In this document: positions 41,375-50,472 of the stretch, piece by piece
Layout of the letters: the number at the start of each line of letters is the position of its first letter
Position numbering within the stretch: position 1 is the first letter of the stretch
Assembly: GCA_003222675.1 (NCBI GenBank)
Contig: QHWT01000042.1
Span: 1 to 64,000 of the forward strand
DNA: 64,000 nucleotides
From: Acidobacteriota bacterium
Lineage (GTDB): Bacteria > Acidobacteriota > Vicinamibacteria > Vicinamibacterales > 2-12-FULL-66-21
Direction of reading: 5' to 3'
Notes under the pieces: generated by a model
Seen by the model: only the letters and a program-made list of their open reading frames with translations
What the model was told of the DNA's origin: nothing
The model's database searches: none
Made by a program: the position numbers and the translations under genes

Positions 41375-42466
41375 TCACATGCCTCCGAGCTCTGACCGGG
41401 TTCGCCACGCGCCAAGCTTGCCCTGCGATATCGCGGTGATGGCGGAAGCAAGGCATTCGGGGTGATGGCGGATTTTCCCTGCCGGATGCTCCGACACGAG
41501 CGGCACGCCGATGGCGCGGATACCGAGGCGCTCCAGCGCGTTCAGCTCGAAAGTTCCCGTGACGAGCGGCACTGCGCCCCGCGCGCGGTAAGCGTCGGCG
41601 AGAGCGTCCGGCACGGGCATCGTGTTGTAGATCACGTAATCAAACAATTGCCAGCTCGCGTGTCGCTCGATCGTCAGCAGGTGATCGAGGATGCTGAAAT
41701 TGTCCGTTTCGCCCGGCTCCGTCATCAGATTTGCGACAAGGATCCGGATTCCCTTCGACACGTGAATCGCCTCTGTGACCGCCGGCACGAGCAAGGGCGG
41801 CAGAATGCTCGTGAACAGACTGCCTGGGCCTACGACGATTACATCGGCACTGCGCAGCGCATCGATGACCTGCGGCGAGCATCGCGGACGGTCCGGCAGC
41901 AGGGAGAGGCGCTCGATCCTGCCCCGCGCCGAAGCAATAGCCGTCTCGCCGCTCAACACCCGGCCGTCGGTGAACTCCGCGACCAGCGTCACGAGCTCGC
42001 TCGTCGCGGGCAACACGACGCCGCGCGCGCCGATGACGCGCGAGGCGATCTCGACGGCCTGCGCGAAATCGTTCGTGACATCGGCGAGCGCTGTCAGTAC
42101 CAGGTTTCCGATCGCATGGCCGTTCAATCCGTCGCCCCCGCCGAAGCGGTACTGAAAGAGGTCTGCGATCTGCGCGTGATTGTCGGACAGCGCGGCAAGA
42201 CAATTCCGAATGTCTCCAGGCGGGATGACGTTGAACTCCGCGCGCAGCCGTCCGGAGCTCCCGCCGTCGTCGGACGTGGCCACGATTGCGACCAGGCGTT
42301 CACGGGGCGCCGCGGCGTCGGCAAAAAGCACCGGGCGCAAGCCGCGCAACACGTTCGGAAGACCTGTGCCGCCGCCGACCGCCGCGACTCGCGGCGCGGT
42401 CCCGCGATGCGGCTCCGCCTGCAGGGGCTGTTCGGAATCAGCGTGCGGCAGCATGGATGATCTCAT
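41375..42466 (-). CDS. yvcK: YvcK/CofD-family protein (gluconeogenesis factor)
   Basis: A 363-residue protein with VAAVGGGTGLPNVLRGL, SDDGGSSGRLR, PPGDIRNCLAAL and VGPGSLFTSILPPLLV, the hallmarks of YvcK. Characterised YvcK proteins bind UDP-sugars such as UDP-GlcNAc and affect carbon flux and cell-wall synthesis. Placement inside an exopolysaccharide operon, coupled by ATGA to the nucleotidyltransferase upstream and 1 nt from the ATPase downstream, suggests a role in balancing nucleotide-sugar supply (inference). Key glycine-rich and Asp motifs look intact. Confidence 0.92.
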   Translation of the reverse strand: MRSSMLPHADSEQPLQAEPHRGTAPRVAAVGGGTGLPNVLRGLRPVLFADAAAPRERLVAIVATSDDGGSSGRLRAEFNVIPPGDIRNCLAALSDNHAQIADLFQYRFGGGDGLNGHAIGNLVLTALADVTNDFAQAVEIASRVIGARGVVLPATSELVTLVAEFTDGRVLSGETAIASARGRIERLSLLPDRPRCSPQVIDALRSADVIVVGPGSLFTSILPPLLVPAVTEAIHVSKGIRILVANLMTEPGETDNFSILDHLLTIERHASWQLFDYVIYNTMPVPDALADAYRARGAVPLVTGTFELNALERLGIRAIGVPLVSEHPAGKIRHHPECLASAITAISQGKLGAWRTRSELGGM

Positions 42467-43266
42467 CGCGCGTCGGTCGCGATCCGCAGGAGCGGGGGCG
42501 TGACGTCTTCGTCACCGGCGCGATCGTCGATCTCGTCTCCCACCATTGCTTCGATTGCAGGGAGCACCTCACCCACGGCCCGCTGATAATCCTCGGGGAA
42601 GTCGATCTCAATCCAGGGCAGCCCGCGCGTGCCGACGGCATGGAGCGACCGTACTTGCGCGAACTCGCGGAAGGCACGCGGCGCCCACGCGCGCAGCTCT
42701 CCCGCGGCGACGAGGCGATCCATGATCTCTACAAGGAGCGCGGCCCCCGCCGGACTGAATTTCACGATTCCAAGGTTCTCGCCGTCCGCCTCGGACGGAT
42801 CCATTGTCTTCGACATGTCGACCACGCGGCCGCACCGGACTTTCACCTTCATTTCTTCTTCGCCGAAGGGCGGGTGGTGCGCTTCGCGATACGCAATCAG
42901 CAGCGCGTCCTGGTGCAGCGACGTCAGTAGATCCGTCAGCAGCACGGGGTGGAAGAGAACGTCACAATTCAGCACCACGAAGCCATCATAAAGCAGAGCT
43001 CGTGCCATCCAGAGCGAGTACAGGCTGTTTGTCTCGGCGAATCGCGTGTTCTCAACGTAAGTCACGCCGCTTCCACAAAGCGATCGCACCCGATCGGCCC
43101 CGCAACCGACCACGAGAGTGAGATCGTCCAGGCCCGCGCGTTCGAGGATCTGCATCTGCCGCTCGATGAGCGTCAGGCCGCCGGCCTCAACGAGACACTT
43201 CGGCTTGTCGGCCGCCGTGCCATTGAGCCTCGATCCCTTCCCGGCTGCCAGAATGATTCCACGCAT
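42463..43266 (-). CDS. Sugar nucleotidyltransferase-like (NTP_transf) protein
   Basis: A 267-residue enzyme with the nucleotidyltransferase start MRGIILAAGKGSRL, a signature Lys in DKPKCLVEAGG, and the metal-binding Asp in VVLNCDVLF. It would activate a phospho-sugar, phosphocholine-like or polyol phosphate group with CTP or UTP. The compact size and GENLGIVKFSP resemble LicC-type and inositol-1-phosphate cytidylyltransferases, so a CDP-activated product is possible, which would fit the TagB/F-like transferase (inference). ATG 43266 begins the fold; the open frame is longer. Confidence 0.85.
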   Translation of the reverse strand: MRGIILAAGKGSRLNGTAADKPKCLVEAGGLTLIERQMQILERAGLDDLTLVVGCGADRVRSLCGSGVTYVENTRFAETNSLYSLWMARALLYDGFVVLNCDVLFHPVLLTDLLTSLHQDALLIAYREAHHPPFGEEEMKVKVRCGRVVDMSKTMDPSEADGENLGIVKFSPAGAALLVEIMDRLVAAGELRAWAPRAFREFAQVRSLHAVGTRGLPWIEIDFPEDYQRAVGEVLPAIEAMVGDEIDDRAGDEDVTPPLLRIATDAR

Positions 43267-43292
43267 GCAGCGTCCCCCGTGTCGCGTAATGT

Positions 43293-44855
43293 CTATGCGG
43301 CAGGCGCCAGGGTTCGGCGCCGTCCAATCAGCTCCATCGCCTTGGCCACGTAGTGCGCGCGGTCCGGGCGTCCAACGGCGATCACGAAGAACAACGCCAG
43401 ATAAGCCGCGACCGCAACCGTCGCTTCTATCAACACAGCCAGAAGCGTGCCGGATGAGATCCCGCGGAAGGGCGTGAGACACGCGGCCACAATCACCGCG
43501 GGCCAGAAGGCCGGCCACACTGCACGGCGTGCCACGCGCATCGTGGGCAAGCCGACGCGACGGCAGGCAGCAGGGAAGAGCACGAACATACTGGCGAAGG
43601 CGACGGGGATCAACGTGCCGATCGCGACGCCAACCAGTCCGAGGGACTTGACCAGGAGCGCACTGAGCGCGAGATTCACGAGCCCCGTGATGATGTTGAC
43701 GAAAGCGAGATAGCGGACGCACCCCGCTCCCTTGAGCAGCGTAGTACTCGTGGCGTTACCGACACGCAGCGTGACCGCAACCGCGAGGATCTGGATCACC
43801 GGCACGCTTCCGAGCATCTTTACGCCGACCCAGGCGCGGACGAGCGGCTGCGCCAGGAGGATCAGCATCACCGCGATCGGGACGACCATCGCGAGGGACA
43901 ACCGCGTGCCCTCCACCAGCAGCTTCTGAAGCCGCTCGGTACGCTGCGTCGTGTCCGAGTCCACGATCACCGGGAACAGAACGGCGTTCAATTGATTCGT
44001 CAGCCGCTGCGTTCCCGAGATGATCCGATCCGCGACGGCCCAGACCGCAACCGGGGCGCTGCCCATGAACGCGCCGATGACGATCGCGTCGAGCTGATAA
44101 TTGAGCTTGTTCGCCCAGTCGATGATGGACGTGTAAACGCTGAACCCGGCGACCTCGCGCAGCCGATCGCGGCGGAACAGCGACCAGCGGATGCTCAGCG
44201 GCGGATAGATGCGATAAGCGTTACGACGGTACATGAAGTACGCGACGATGCGGACGGTCGTGGTCGCGGCCACCAGCATGACGACGCCGTGTCCTGCCAG
44301 CAGCACGGCGGCATTCGCCAGGGCGACCATCGCGCTGGTGACGATGGCCACGAAGTTGTTCGCGTCATTCCGCTGGAACCCGCTGATGACGCCGCCGAAC
44401 ACGCTGAACGGAAAATTGAGCGCGACGTTCAGGCCGATGATGAGCAGGATCCATTGACCGGTGTGCGCCTGCGCGGCCGTAATCCTGAAGATGTGATCGA
44501 GATTGAAGGCGAGGCCGACCGCCACCGCATACGAAACGACGCCGATCGCCGCAAACAGAAAGAACAACGTGCTTGCGATTTCATTCAGCGCTCGTGTGTC
44601 GCGATGGGCGCGGTATTGCGCCATGAACTTCACCAGCGCTCCGCCCAATCCCAGGTCAAGCACGGAGAAATGGATGGTGAGCGAGGCCGTGAGCGTCCAC
44701 AGTCCGTAGGCCTCCTGCCCGAGGTGCCGCAGGTTGAACGGCAGCATCACGAACCCGAGTATCATCTCGACCGCGAGCGCGAAGTAGCGGGTCGTGATAT
44801 TCCTGGCAATCGTCGCGAGCTGCCGGCGATCGTCCGGCGCCCAGGTCTCGCTCAT
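43293..44855 (-). CDS. Wzx-like polysaccharide flippase
   Basis: A 520-residue protein with about 12-14 membrane helices spread along the whole length, in the MOP/PST exporter superfamily. The N terminus ARNITTRYFALAVEMILGF and LRHLGQEAYGLWTLTASL matches polysaccharide biosynthesis flippases. It would flip the undecaprenyl-linked repeat unit to the periplasmic face for Wzy. ATG 44855 overlaps the stop of the glycosylphosphotransferase gene as ATGA. It is followed 26 nt later by the nucleotidyltransferase gene. Confidence 0.92.
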   Translation of the reverse strand: MSETWAPDDRRQLATIARNITTRYFALAVEMILGFVMLPFNLRHLGQEAYGLWTLTASLTIHFSVLDLGLGGALVKFMAQYRAHRDTRALNEIASTLFFLFAAIGVVSYAVAVGLAFNLDHIFRITAAQAHTGQWILLIIGLNVALNFPFSVFGGVISGFQRNDANNFVAIVTSAMVALANAAVLLAGHGVVMLVAATTTVRIVAYFMYRRNAYRIYPPLSIRWSLFRRDRLREVAGFSVYTSIIDWANKLNYQLDAIVIGAFMGSAPVAVWAVADRIISGTQRLTNQLNAVLFPVIVDSDTTQRTERLQKLLVEGTRLSLAMVVPIAVMLILLAQPLVRAWVGVKMLGSVPVIQILAVAVTLRVGNATSTTLLKGAGCVRYLAFVNIITGLVNLALSALLVKSLGLVGVAIGTLIPVAFASMFVLFPAACRRVGLPTMRVARRAVWPAFWPAVIVAACLTPFRGISSGTLLAVLIEATVAVAAYLALFFVIAVGRPDRAHYVAKAMELIGRRRTLAPAA

Positions 44856-46222
44856 GCCGCCCCCTTGCGGAAGAGCACGACCTTTACCGTGTCGAACACG
44901 ATCGTCAGGTCGAAGAAGATGGAGAGGTGCTTGATGTAATAGAGGTCGTAGCGCAGCTTCTCCGTCGCGTCTTCGAGCGACGAGCCGTAGCGATATTTCA
45001 CCTGCGCCCACCCGGTGATCCCGGGTTTGACGGCATGACGCTGCTGGTAGAAGGGAACATTCTTCGACAGCTCCTCCACGAAATATGGGCGCTCGGGCCG
45101 CGGTCCGACGAAGCTCATGTCCCCGAGTATCACGTTCCAGAGCTGCGGCAGCTCGTCGAGCCGCGTCTTTCTGATGATCCGGCCGACGAAAGTGATGCGA
45201 TCATCACCGTGCTTCGCCCACAGCGGCGTGCCGGTCTCGGCGTCCTTCCGCATCGATCTGAACTTCGACAGTGTGAAGGTGCGGCCGTTCTCGCCGACGC
45301 GCTCCTGCCGGTAGAGCACAGGACGGCCATCCTCGAGCAGGATCGCCAGCGCGGTGACCAGCATCGCGGGCAGCGCCAGGATGAGCATGATGAGCGACAG
45401 CGTGAGATCGATCGAGCGCTTCATCAGCCGCATCCCGCGTGAAACACAGAATCCGTCCGAGAAGATCAACCATGACGGACGGAGGTCATCGATCAGGATC
45501 TTGCCCGTCACGCGTTCGTAGGTCGTCGTCGCATCCTCGACGCGGACGCCAGCCATCTTCGCGCGCAGCAACTCCTGAACCGGCAGCTTTCCCCGCCGAT
45601 CCGGCAACCCGACGACGATCCGGTCCACCTGGTGCTCCGCAATCAGCCGCTCGATGTCCGCGGGCGTGCCGACGATGGCGGGATTGACGATGCGCTCGCC
45701 GAGGCGCGAGGGGTCGTCGTCGATGAATCCGATAATGCGATACGCGAAGTCGTGCTGATCGAGGATCTGCCGCGCGACCTTGCGCGCCGTCTCGCCCGTG
45801 CCGACAAACAGCACGCGCTCCTCGAGTTTCAGCGAGCCGGTGACCTGGTTGAACGCGAGGCGCCACCCCAGGATCGCGATCAGGAAGACGAACAGCGCCG
45901 ACACGAAGATGCCGTTGCCGATCATCAACTGCGGCTGGAGAAAGTACAGCGCCGCCAGGACGATCGACGCGGCCCCGGCGGCCTGGAGCAGCCGCACGAC
46001 GAGCTCGCGGTTCGAGTGGACCAGAGTGAGATCGTAGAAGTCGTTGTAGTACAGGCACAGCTGGCAGATCACCGTGACGAGCGCAACCTTCCAGAGATTC
46101 GACTCGAGATCGGGCGTGTCCTGCACCAGCGCCGCCAGTGCGACCGATCCGAAGATCAGCAGCAGCTCGCCGGCGAAGATCGTCAGGCTGCGCGTCGAAA
46201 CGTAACGGTTGAACAGCTGCAT
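44852..46222 (-). CDS. Undecaprenyl-phosphate glycosylphosphotransferase, exosortase-A-locus type
   Basis: A 456-residue initiating transferase that places sugar-1-phosphate on undecaprenyl phosphate. Four N-terminal membrane helices are followed by a CoA-binding-like Rossmann segment (VLFVGTGETARKVARQIL), a further helix, and the catalytic C-terminal domain with QERVGENGR, KTRLDELPQLWNV and FVGPRPERP. The N terminus MQLFNRYVSTRSLTIFAGE matches the PEP-CTERM-system sugar transferase family (TIGR03013). It probably begins each repeat unit. It lies 16 nt after the BY-kinase gene. Confidence 0.94.
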   Translation of the reverse strand: MQLFNRYVSTRSLTIFAGELLLIFGSVALAALVQDTPDLESNLWKVALVTVICQLCLYYNDFYDLTLVHSNRELVVRLLQAAGAASIVLAALYFLQPQLMIGNGIFVSALFVFLIAILGWRLAFNQVTGSLKLEERVLFVGTGETARKVARQILDQHDFAYRIIGFIDDDPSRLGERIVNPAIVGTPADIERLIAEHQVDRIVVGLPDRRGKLPVQELLRAKMAGVRVEDATTTYERVTGKILIDDLRPSWLIFSDGFCVSRGMRLMKRSIDLTLSLIMLILALPAMLVTALAILLEDGRPVLYRQERVGENGRTFTLSKFRSMRKDAETGTPLWAKHGDDRITFVGRIIRKTRLDELPQLWNVILGDMSFVGPRPERPYFVEELSKNVPFYQQRHAVKPGITGWAQVKYRYGSSLEDATEKLRYDLYYIKHLSIFFDLTIVFDTVKVVLFRKGAA

Positions 46223-46238
46223 GGCCGCGTCGATCGCC

Positions 46239-47135
46239 TTAGCCTGCGACGTACTTGTAGCCAGCGTAATCTTGATAGGTCGCCTCGGCGCCTACCTCAT
46301 TGAGCACCAGCCCCAGCACTTTCGTCGTGTCGAGTCCCCCCAGCGCGCGCTCGATCGCGGGCTTCTGCGTCATTCCGGCGCGGACGATCAGAAGGATGCC
46401 GTCGGCCACAGCGGCGGCGATGTTCACGTCAGCGAGCGGCGCGACAGGCGGCATGTCGAGAATCAGCCGATCGAAACGCGTGCGCAGCGTGTCGATCGTG
46501 CGGCGCATCGCCGCGGATCCGAGGAGCTCCGCCGGATGGCTCGGCGGAACGCCGGACGGGAGCACAGTGAGGTGGTGATCCGCCAGCGTCACGAGCGCAT
46601 CATCCAGCGTCGCGCCACCCATGAGCACGTCAGTGAGGCCAGGCGCCTCCGGCAGGTCGAACAGGTGATGCACTGACGGACGGCGCAGGTCCGCGTCGAT
46701 GAGCAGCACGCGCTGCGAGAATTCCTCAGCCATGGCGAGCGCGAGGTTCGCCGCCGTCAGGCTCTTGCCGTCTCCTTTCGCGGGACTCGTCACGATCAAC
46801 ACGCGCACCGCGCGGCCGTTCTCCATGCGACTGATTCGCGTCCGCAGCGACCGGTACTGTTCGGCGGCAAGCGACTGAGGGGCCAGCGCAGCGACGAGAT
46901 GACGATCGAGATTGACTTCGCGATGTGGTGAAGCCTGCTCGGCCAGTCGCGCCCGCGCTTCGCGGCGTTCGGCAATCGGCGTGGGCTCGACGATTGGTCG
47001 GTGCACCGGCGTCGGCGGCGGCGCAGCCACGGGGGATGGGGGCGTCCCCACCGGCGCGTCCGTTCCGATCGATCGCGTGCGCCGGGCGCTACCCTCACGT
47101 TCGGCCTTGTTCAGAATGTCCTGTATGCGGCTCAT
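46239..47135 (-). CDS. BY-kinase / CpsD-like tyrosine autokinase
   Basis: A 298-residue cytosolic P-loop protein. It has Walker A SPAKGDGKSLTAANLA, Walker A' VLLIDADLRRP and Walker B LILDMPPVAPL. The N terminus is a Pro-rich linker of about 85 residues. The C terminus ends YQDYAGYKYVAG with three tyrosines, a short version of the autophosphorylated tail. It acts with the separate Wzz-like membrane protein encoded upstream to control polymer length. It resembles the exosortase-associated kinase family (TIGR03018). Confidence 0.92.
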   Translation of the reverse strand: MSRIQDILNKAEREGSARRTRSIGTDAPVGTPPSPVAAPPPTPVHRPIVEPTPIAERREARARLAEQASPHREVNLDRHLVAALAPQSLAAEQYRSLRTRISRMENGRAVRVLIVTSPAKGDGKSLTAANLALAMAEEFSQRVLLIDADLRRPSVHHLFDLPEAPGLTDVLMGGATLDDALVTLADHHLTVLPSGVPPSHPAELLGSAAMRRTIDTLRTRFDRLILDMPPVAPLADVNIAAAVADGILLIVRAGMTQKPAIERALGGLDTTKVLGLVLNEVGAEATYQDYAGYKYVAG

Positions 47136-47166
47136 AATAATCGTCAGCTCTCAGTGGCCCGTCAAT

Positions 47167-47207
47167 CAGTTGCCAGTTGCCAGTTGCCAGTTGCCGGTTC
47201 TCCGTTG
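47167..47207 (+). repeat. CAGTTGC heptad array
   Basis: Four exact tandem CAGTTGC units (47167-47194) are followed by decayed ones (CGGTTCT, CCGTTGC). The array fills half of the 75-bp gap between the Wzz and kinase genes. The same heptad occurs in the element at 7750. Confidence 0.85.
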
Positions 47208-47210
47208 CGG

Positions 47211-48644
47211 TCAGGCCGGGATGCGCGGAATTTCTCCGAGTACCGGCACCTCGAATTCGCTCTGCAGCGCGCGGACGTCGTGAACGGAACGATCCAGAAA
47301 CTCGCGGCCAACGGCGGCGCCCGCGCCCAGGACGAGTCCCGCAACGATCGCCAGCGCCATGATCTTGAGGAAATCGGGCTTGCTGGGACGTGTCGGCAGA
47401 TCGGCCGGGTACAACACGCTGAAGCGCTCGCCGCCCTGTTTACGCGCAAGATTCTCGGCTGTGATCGCCGACTGGTGCCGCGTGGTGAGGTCGGTGTAGT
47501 GCGCCCTCTCCATCGTGACCTCGCGCTCGAGCGACAAAAGCTCCTGCTCGACCATCGGGGCCGCGTCCACGCGACTCTGATACAGCGCGATCTGGCTCTG
47601 CGCGGCCTTCGAAGCGCGCTTCAATTCGGCAATCCGCAGTCTCGACGCGTCCCGTTCCTGCGTTTTCTGCTTGTAGGCCGGATCCGTCGTGAGCCCGTCG
47701 TCTTTGCCGGACTGCTGCTGCGCGGCCGCCAGATCTTTGCGCGCGCTCGAGAGATCTTCCTGGAGACGCGCGATTTCGGGGTGCTTGTCCGTATAGAGCG
47801 TCCGTGCCTCGGTCAGCTCCTTTTGCAGCTGATTGACGCGCGCCTGCGCTGCATGGATTGCCGCGGCGCTCGATGCCGTCGTGCCACTGCCGCCCTGGCG
47901 CATCGCTTCGATCTGGTACTCGATGCTCGTGAGCCGATCCTGCTCGCTGCGCAGCATGTTCGAGACGGACTCGAACTGGTTGCGCAGCCCATTGACCATC
48001 TGAACGTTGGCGTTCACTTGATCGGGAAGGCGGCCCATGTTCGCCTGCTTTTTGATCCGGAGATCGTTCTCCAGGTTCGTCAGCCGCGATTGGCTCGCCT
48101 GGACCTGCTGGCTCAATACCTCGGACGTGTTTTCGGTCCGCTCGATCTGACTTTTCGAGTTCTCTTCGACAAACACGTAGGCGATCCGATTGGCGATGCG
48201 TTGCGCGCGCGCCGCCTCGCTGTCCGTGTAGCCGAGTACGAAGCTGTCGATCCCCTTGTAATCGGACTTGGTGATCGGGTTTGGCACCGAGATGTTCTGC
48301 TCCACGTTGACACGCAGCCACTGCGCCACCTGGTCCACCGGGTACTCGGGGTTGATGCGCTCTTCCCTCACGACGCGCTGGAGGACGGTGGGACTCAAGA
48401 GCTGCTGCGAAATCGCGCGCTGGCGCTCCTCTTTGTCGAGCGAGCTCACGCCCTTCAGGAGTTCCGGCGTCAGCGTTGGCGCCGCGACGCCGATCGTCGC
48501 CTGCGAGAGGTACTCGCGCGGGAGCAGCAGCGCCAGCACGCCACCGCCGAAGATGCAGACCACGAGCGGTACGATGAACCACCACATCCGGCGGTGCACC
48601 ACCGACATGTAATCAAGCGGGTGAAAACTGCGTTCGTCGATCAT
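47211..48644 (-). CDS. Wzz-like chain-length determinant / co-polymerase
   Basis: A 477-residue inner-membrane protein. One helix lies near the N terminus (WWFIVPLVVCIFGGGVLALL) and one near the C terminus (FLKIMALAIVAGLVLGAGA). Between them is a long periplasmic coiled coil (about residues 155-395). SVLYPADLPTRPSKPD is the Pro-rich segment before the second helix. The layout matches the PEP-CTERM chain-length family (TIGR03007). Its ATG overlaps the outer-membrane protein stop (ATGA). It sets polymer length with the BY-kinase. Confidence 0.93.
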   Translation of the reverse strand: MIDERSFHPLDYMSVVHRRMWWFIVPLVVCIFGGGVLALLLPREYLSQATIGVAAPTLTPELLKGVSSLDKEERQRAISQQLLSPTVLQRVVREERINPEYPVDQVAQWLRVNVEQNISVPNPITKSDYKGIDSFVLGYTDSEAARAQRIANRIAYVFVEENSKSQIERTENTSEVLSQQVQASQSRLTNLENDLRIKKQANMGRLPDQVNANVQMVNGLRNQFESVSNMLRSEQDRLTSIEYQIEAMRQGGSGTTASSAAAIHAAQARVNQLQKELTEARTLYTDKHPEIARLQEDLSSARKDLAAAQQQSGKDDGLTTDPAYKQKTQERDASRLRIAELKRASKAAQSQIALYQSRVDAAPMVEQELLSLEREVTMERAHYTDLTTRHQSAITAENLARKQGGERFSVLYPADLPTRPSKPDFLKIMALAIVAGLVLGAGAAVGREFLDRSVHDVRALQSEFEVPVLGEIPRIPA

Positions 48645-49849
48645 TGAATCCTCATGGGTTGGGCAAAGACGAACTGCACGCCGACACGCTGCCGGTTGAC
48701 CAGGCCTCCCGGGACGCGCGAGTCCTGCCGTGTATAGGCGTAGAAGCCTTCAAGGCGGACCCAGCGGGACACTGCGTAACCCATGGTCGAGCGCAGCCAC
48801 CACGAATCGAGCGCCAGGATCGTCGGATCCAGCGGATTGCTGCGGCGCCACGAAACAGACTGCTGCACGTACATGCGGTTCCTGGTGATTGGCATTCGCA
48901 CGAAGCCATGAAACGCCTCGCTCTGGCTGGAACCGCCGAATCCGAACGTTGGCAGCAACGAACGCGAGAAGCTCGCGCCGACCGTGGCGCGCTCCATCTG
49001 GTGCGTGATCCCGATGCGCACGTATGGGCCCGTGTGGGTAATGTTCGTCGACTGGTCGATCAAATGCGAAACGCCGGCTGCCGCGTCGAGACTGGTGTGC
49101 GGGCCCGTGTCGTATCGAAACGTTGCCCCGACATCCTGGAAAGTCAGGTTACGGCTGCCCGCGTCGAGTGTGGCGAAACGGATGGCGTACTCGGCGCCGA
49201 GGGCGGATCGATCGCTCAGGCGGCGCGCGAGCTCCGCTCGTACACCATTCGTGAAGCCGCTGCGCAGCAGTGTATTCACGCGTTTGAAATCGACCCACGT
49301 GAGGTCGTATCGAACGTTGAGGTCCATGTACTTCGACAGGCGCGACTCCATGCCTCCGCCGAGCGTGTTCGTGCGCGACCCGGTGCGCGCGAACAGCACG
49401 CCATTCAGCTCGAGCTCGTCGGTCGTCGGTACCTTCATGTACGCGTTGTTCAGAAACAACGTCAGATGACGCGTCGCGCGGTGACGGATCGACACCTGGC
49501 CGCGCTGATCGAATCCGTTGAGTTCGTCAAGATCCATATAGCGCCGCAGGTAACCGCGATAACTGCTCTCGAAAGTGGTACGCGGGCCGTGGAACTCGAA
49601 CTGGCCGAACGGTTCGATCAGCAACAGCTGGTCCCCTTGCGTCTCCGGCCGCGTCGGGAACTCCGCCGCGAGCGCGACGTTGTTGTCGAAGATCGTTGAC
49701 ACGATGACGCCCGGCGTGAACGTCCATCCCGAAATCTGCGTTCCCTCGAACTCTGCCGGTGTCTGCGCGAAGGCGCCGCGGGAGGCGCTCAGCGTCAGGG
49801 CTGAGGCCAGCGCGACAACCGATGCGACGTGCCAGTAGCAGCGCATCAC
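48641..49849 (-). CDS. Outer-membrane beta-barrel protein of the exopolysaccharide locus
   Basis: A 402-residue protein with a Sec signal peptide ending SRGAFAQ. The mature part is a series of amphipathic beta strands (e.g. RATRHLTLFLNNAYMK, VRLEGFYAYTRQDSR) and ends in a Gln/aromatic-rich strand. The position between Wza-like and Wzz-like genes matches the uncharacterised barrel proteins of exosortase-A loci (TIGR03016-like; inference). It may form the outer-membrane exit pore for the polymer. Confidence 0.8.
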   Translation of the reverse strand: MMRCYWHVASVVALASALTLSASRGAFAQTPAEFEGTQISGWTFTPGVIVSTIFDNNVALAAEFPTRPETQGDQLLLIEPFGQFEFHGPRTTFESSYRGYLRRYMDLDELNGFDQRGQVSIRHRATRHLTLFLNNAYMKVPTTDELELNGVLFARTGSRTNTLGGGMESRLSKYMDLNVRYDLTWVDFKRVNTLLRSGFTNGVRAELARRLSDRSALGAEYAIRFATLDAGSRNLTFQDVGATFRYDTGPHTSLDAAAGVSHLIDQSTNITHTGPYVRIGITHQMERATVGASFSRSLLPTFGFGGSSQSEAFHGFVRMPITRNRMYVQQSVSWRRSNPLDPTILALDSWWLRSTMGYAVSRWVRLEGFYAYTRQDSRVPGGLVNRQRVGVQFVFAQPMRIQ

Positions 49850-49855
49850 GGCGTC

Positions 49856-50461
49856 CTACTTCACCACCACGACGTCGCCGGCCTGCAGCAGCACCGGAGC
49901 GCGGTTAGTCTCGAGCGCTTCCTTATAATTGAACGTCAGCGTCTTGATGCCCGTGCCGGTCTGCCGCTGGATTCGGATGTCCTTCTTCTTGGCGAACTCG
50001 GAGAAGCCGCCCACCATCGCGATCGCCTGCACCACTGACAAAGGCCCCTTCAGCTGCACCGGACCGGATGATTTCACTTCACCCATCACGTACACGCTCT
50101 GCGGTGTGGACTCCGTGACGATCACAGTGACGACGGGGTTGGTGATGTATTCCTTGAGCGAGGTGGTGAGCGCATCCCGCAGCTCGGTCGGCGTCTGACC
50201 GGCGGCCCGTACGTCGCCGACGAATGGCAGCGTGATCTTGCCGTCGGGCCGAATCTGCAGCGACTGCGACAACTGCGAGTCCTTGTAGACCTCGATGCGA
50301 AGCTTGTCACCCGGGAACAGGCGGTAATCCGGCGTGACCTCCTCGGCAGTGGACATGGACGACGACGGGGTCGCGGGGGCCGGCGCCCGACGCGCTTCCT
50401 GCGCAAACGCCGGGCTCAGCAGAATCAGGAAAGAGAACGCCGTGAATGTGGCAGTCTTCAT
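49856..50461 (-). CDS. Wza-like polysaccharide export protein
   Basis: A 201-residue protein with a Sec signal peptide (ending AFAQ). The Poly_export domain begins DYRLFPGDKLRIEVYKDSQL. An SLBB domain follows (VYVMGEVKSSGPVQL...AIAMVGGFSEFAKKKDI). No lipobox Cys and no C-terminal barrel helix are seen, as in the short export proteins of exosortase loci (TIGR03027). It forms the periplasmic part of the export channel. It lies 11 nt after the GGDEF-like gene. Confidence 0.93.
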   Translation of the reverse strand: MKTATFTAFSFLILLSPAFAQEARRAPAPATPSSSMSTAEEVTPDYRLFPGDKLRIEVYKDSQLSQSLQIRPDGKITLPFVGDVRAAGQTPTELRDALTTSLKEYITNPVVTVIVTESTPQSVYVMGEVKSSGPVQLKGPLSVVQAIAMVGGFSEFAKKKDIRIQRQTGTGIKTLTFNYKEALETNRAPVLLQAGDVVVVK

Positions 50462-50472
50462 GGCTATACCTT

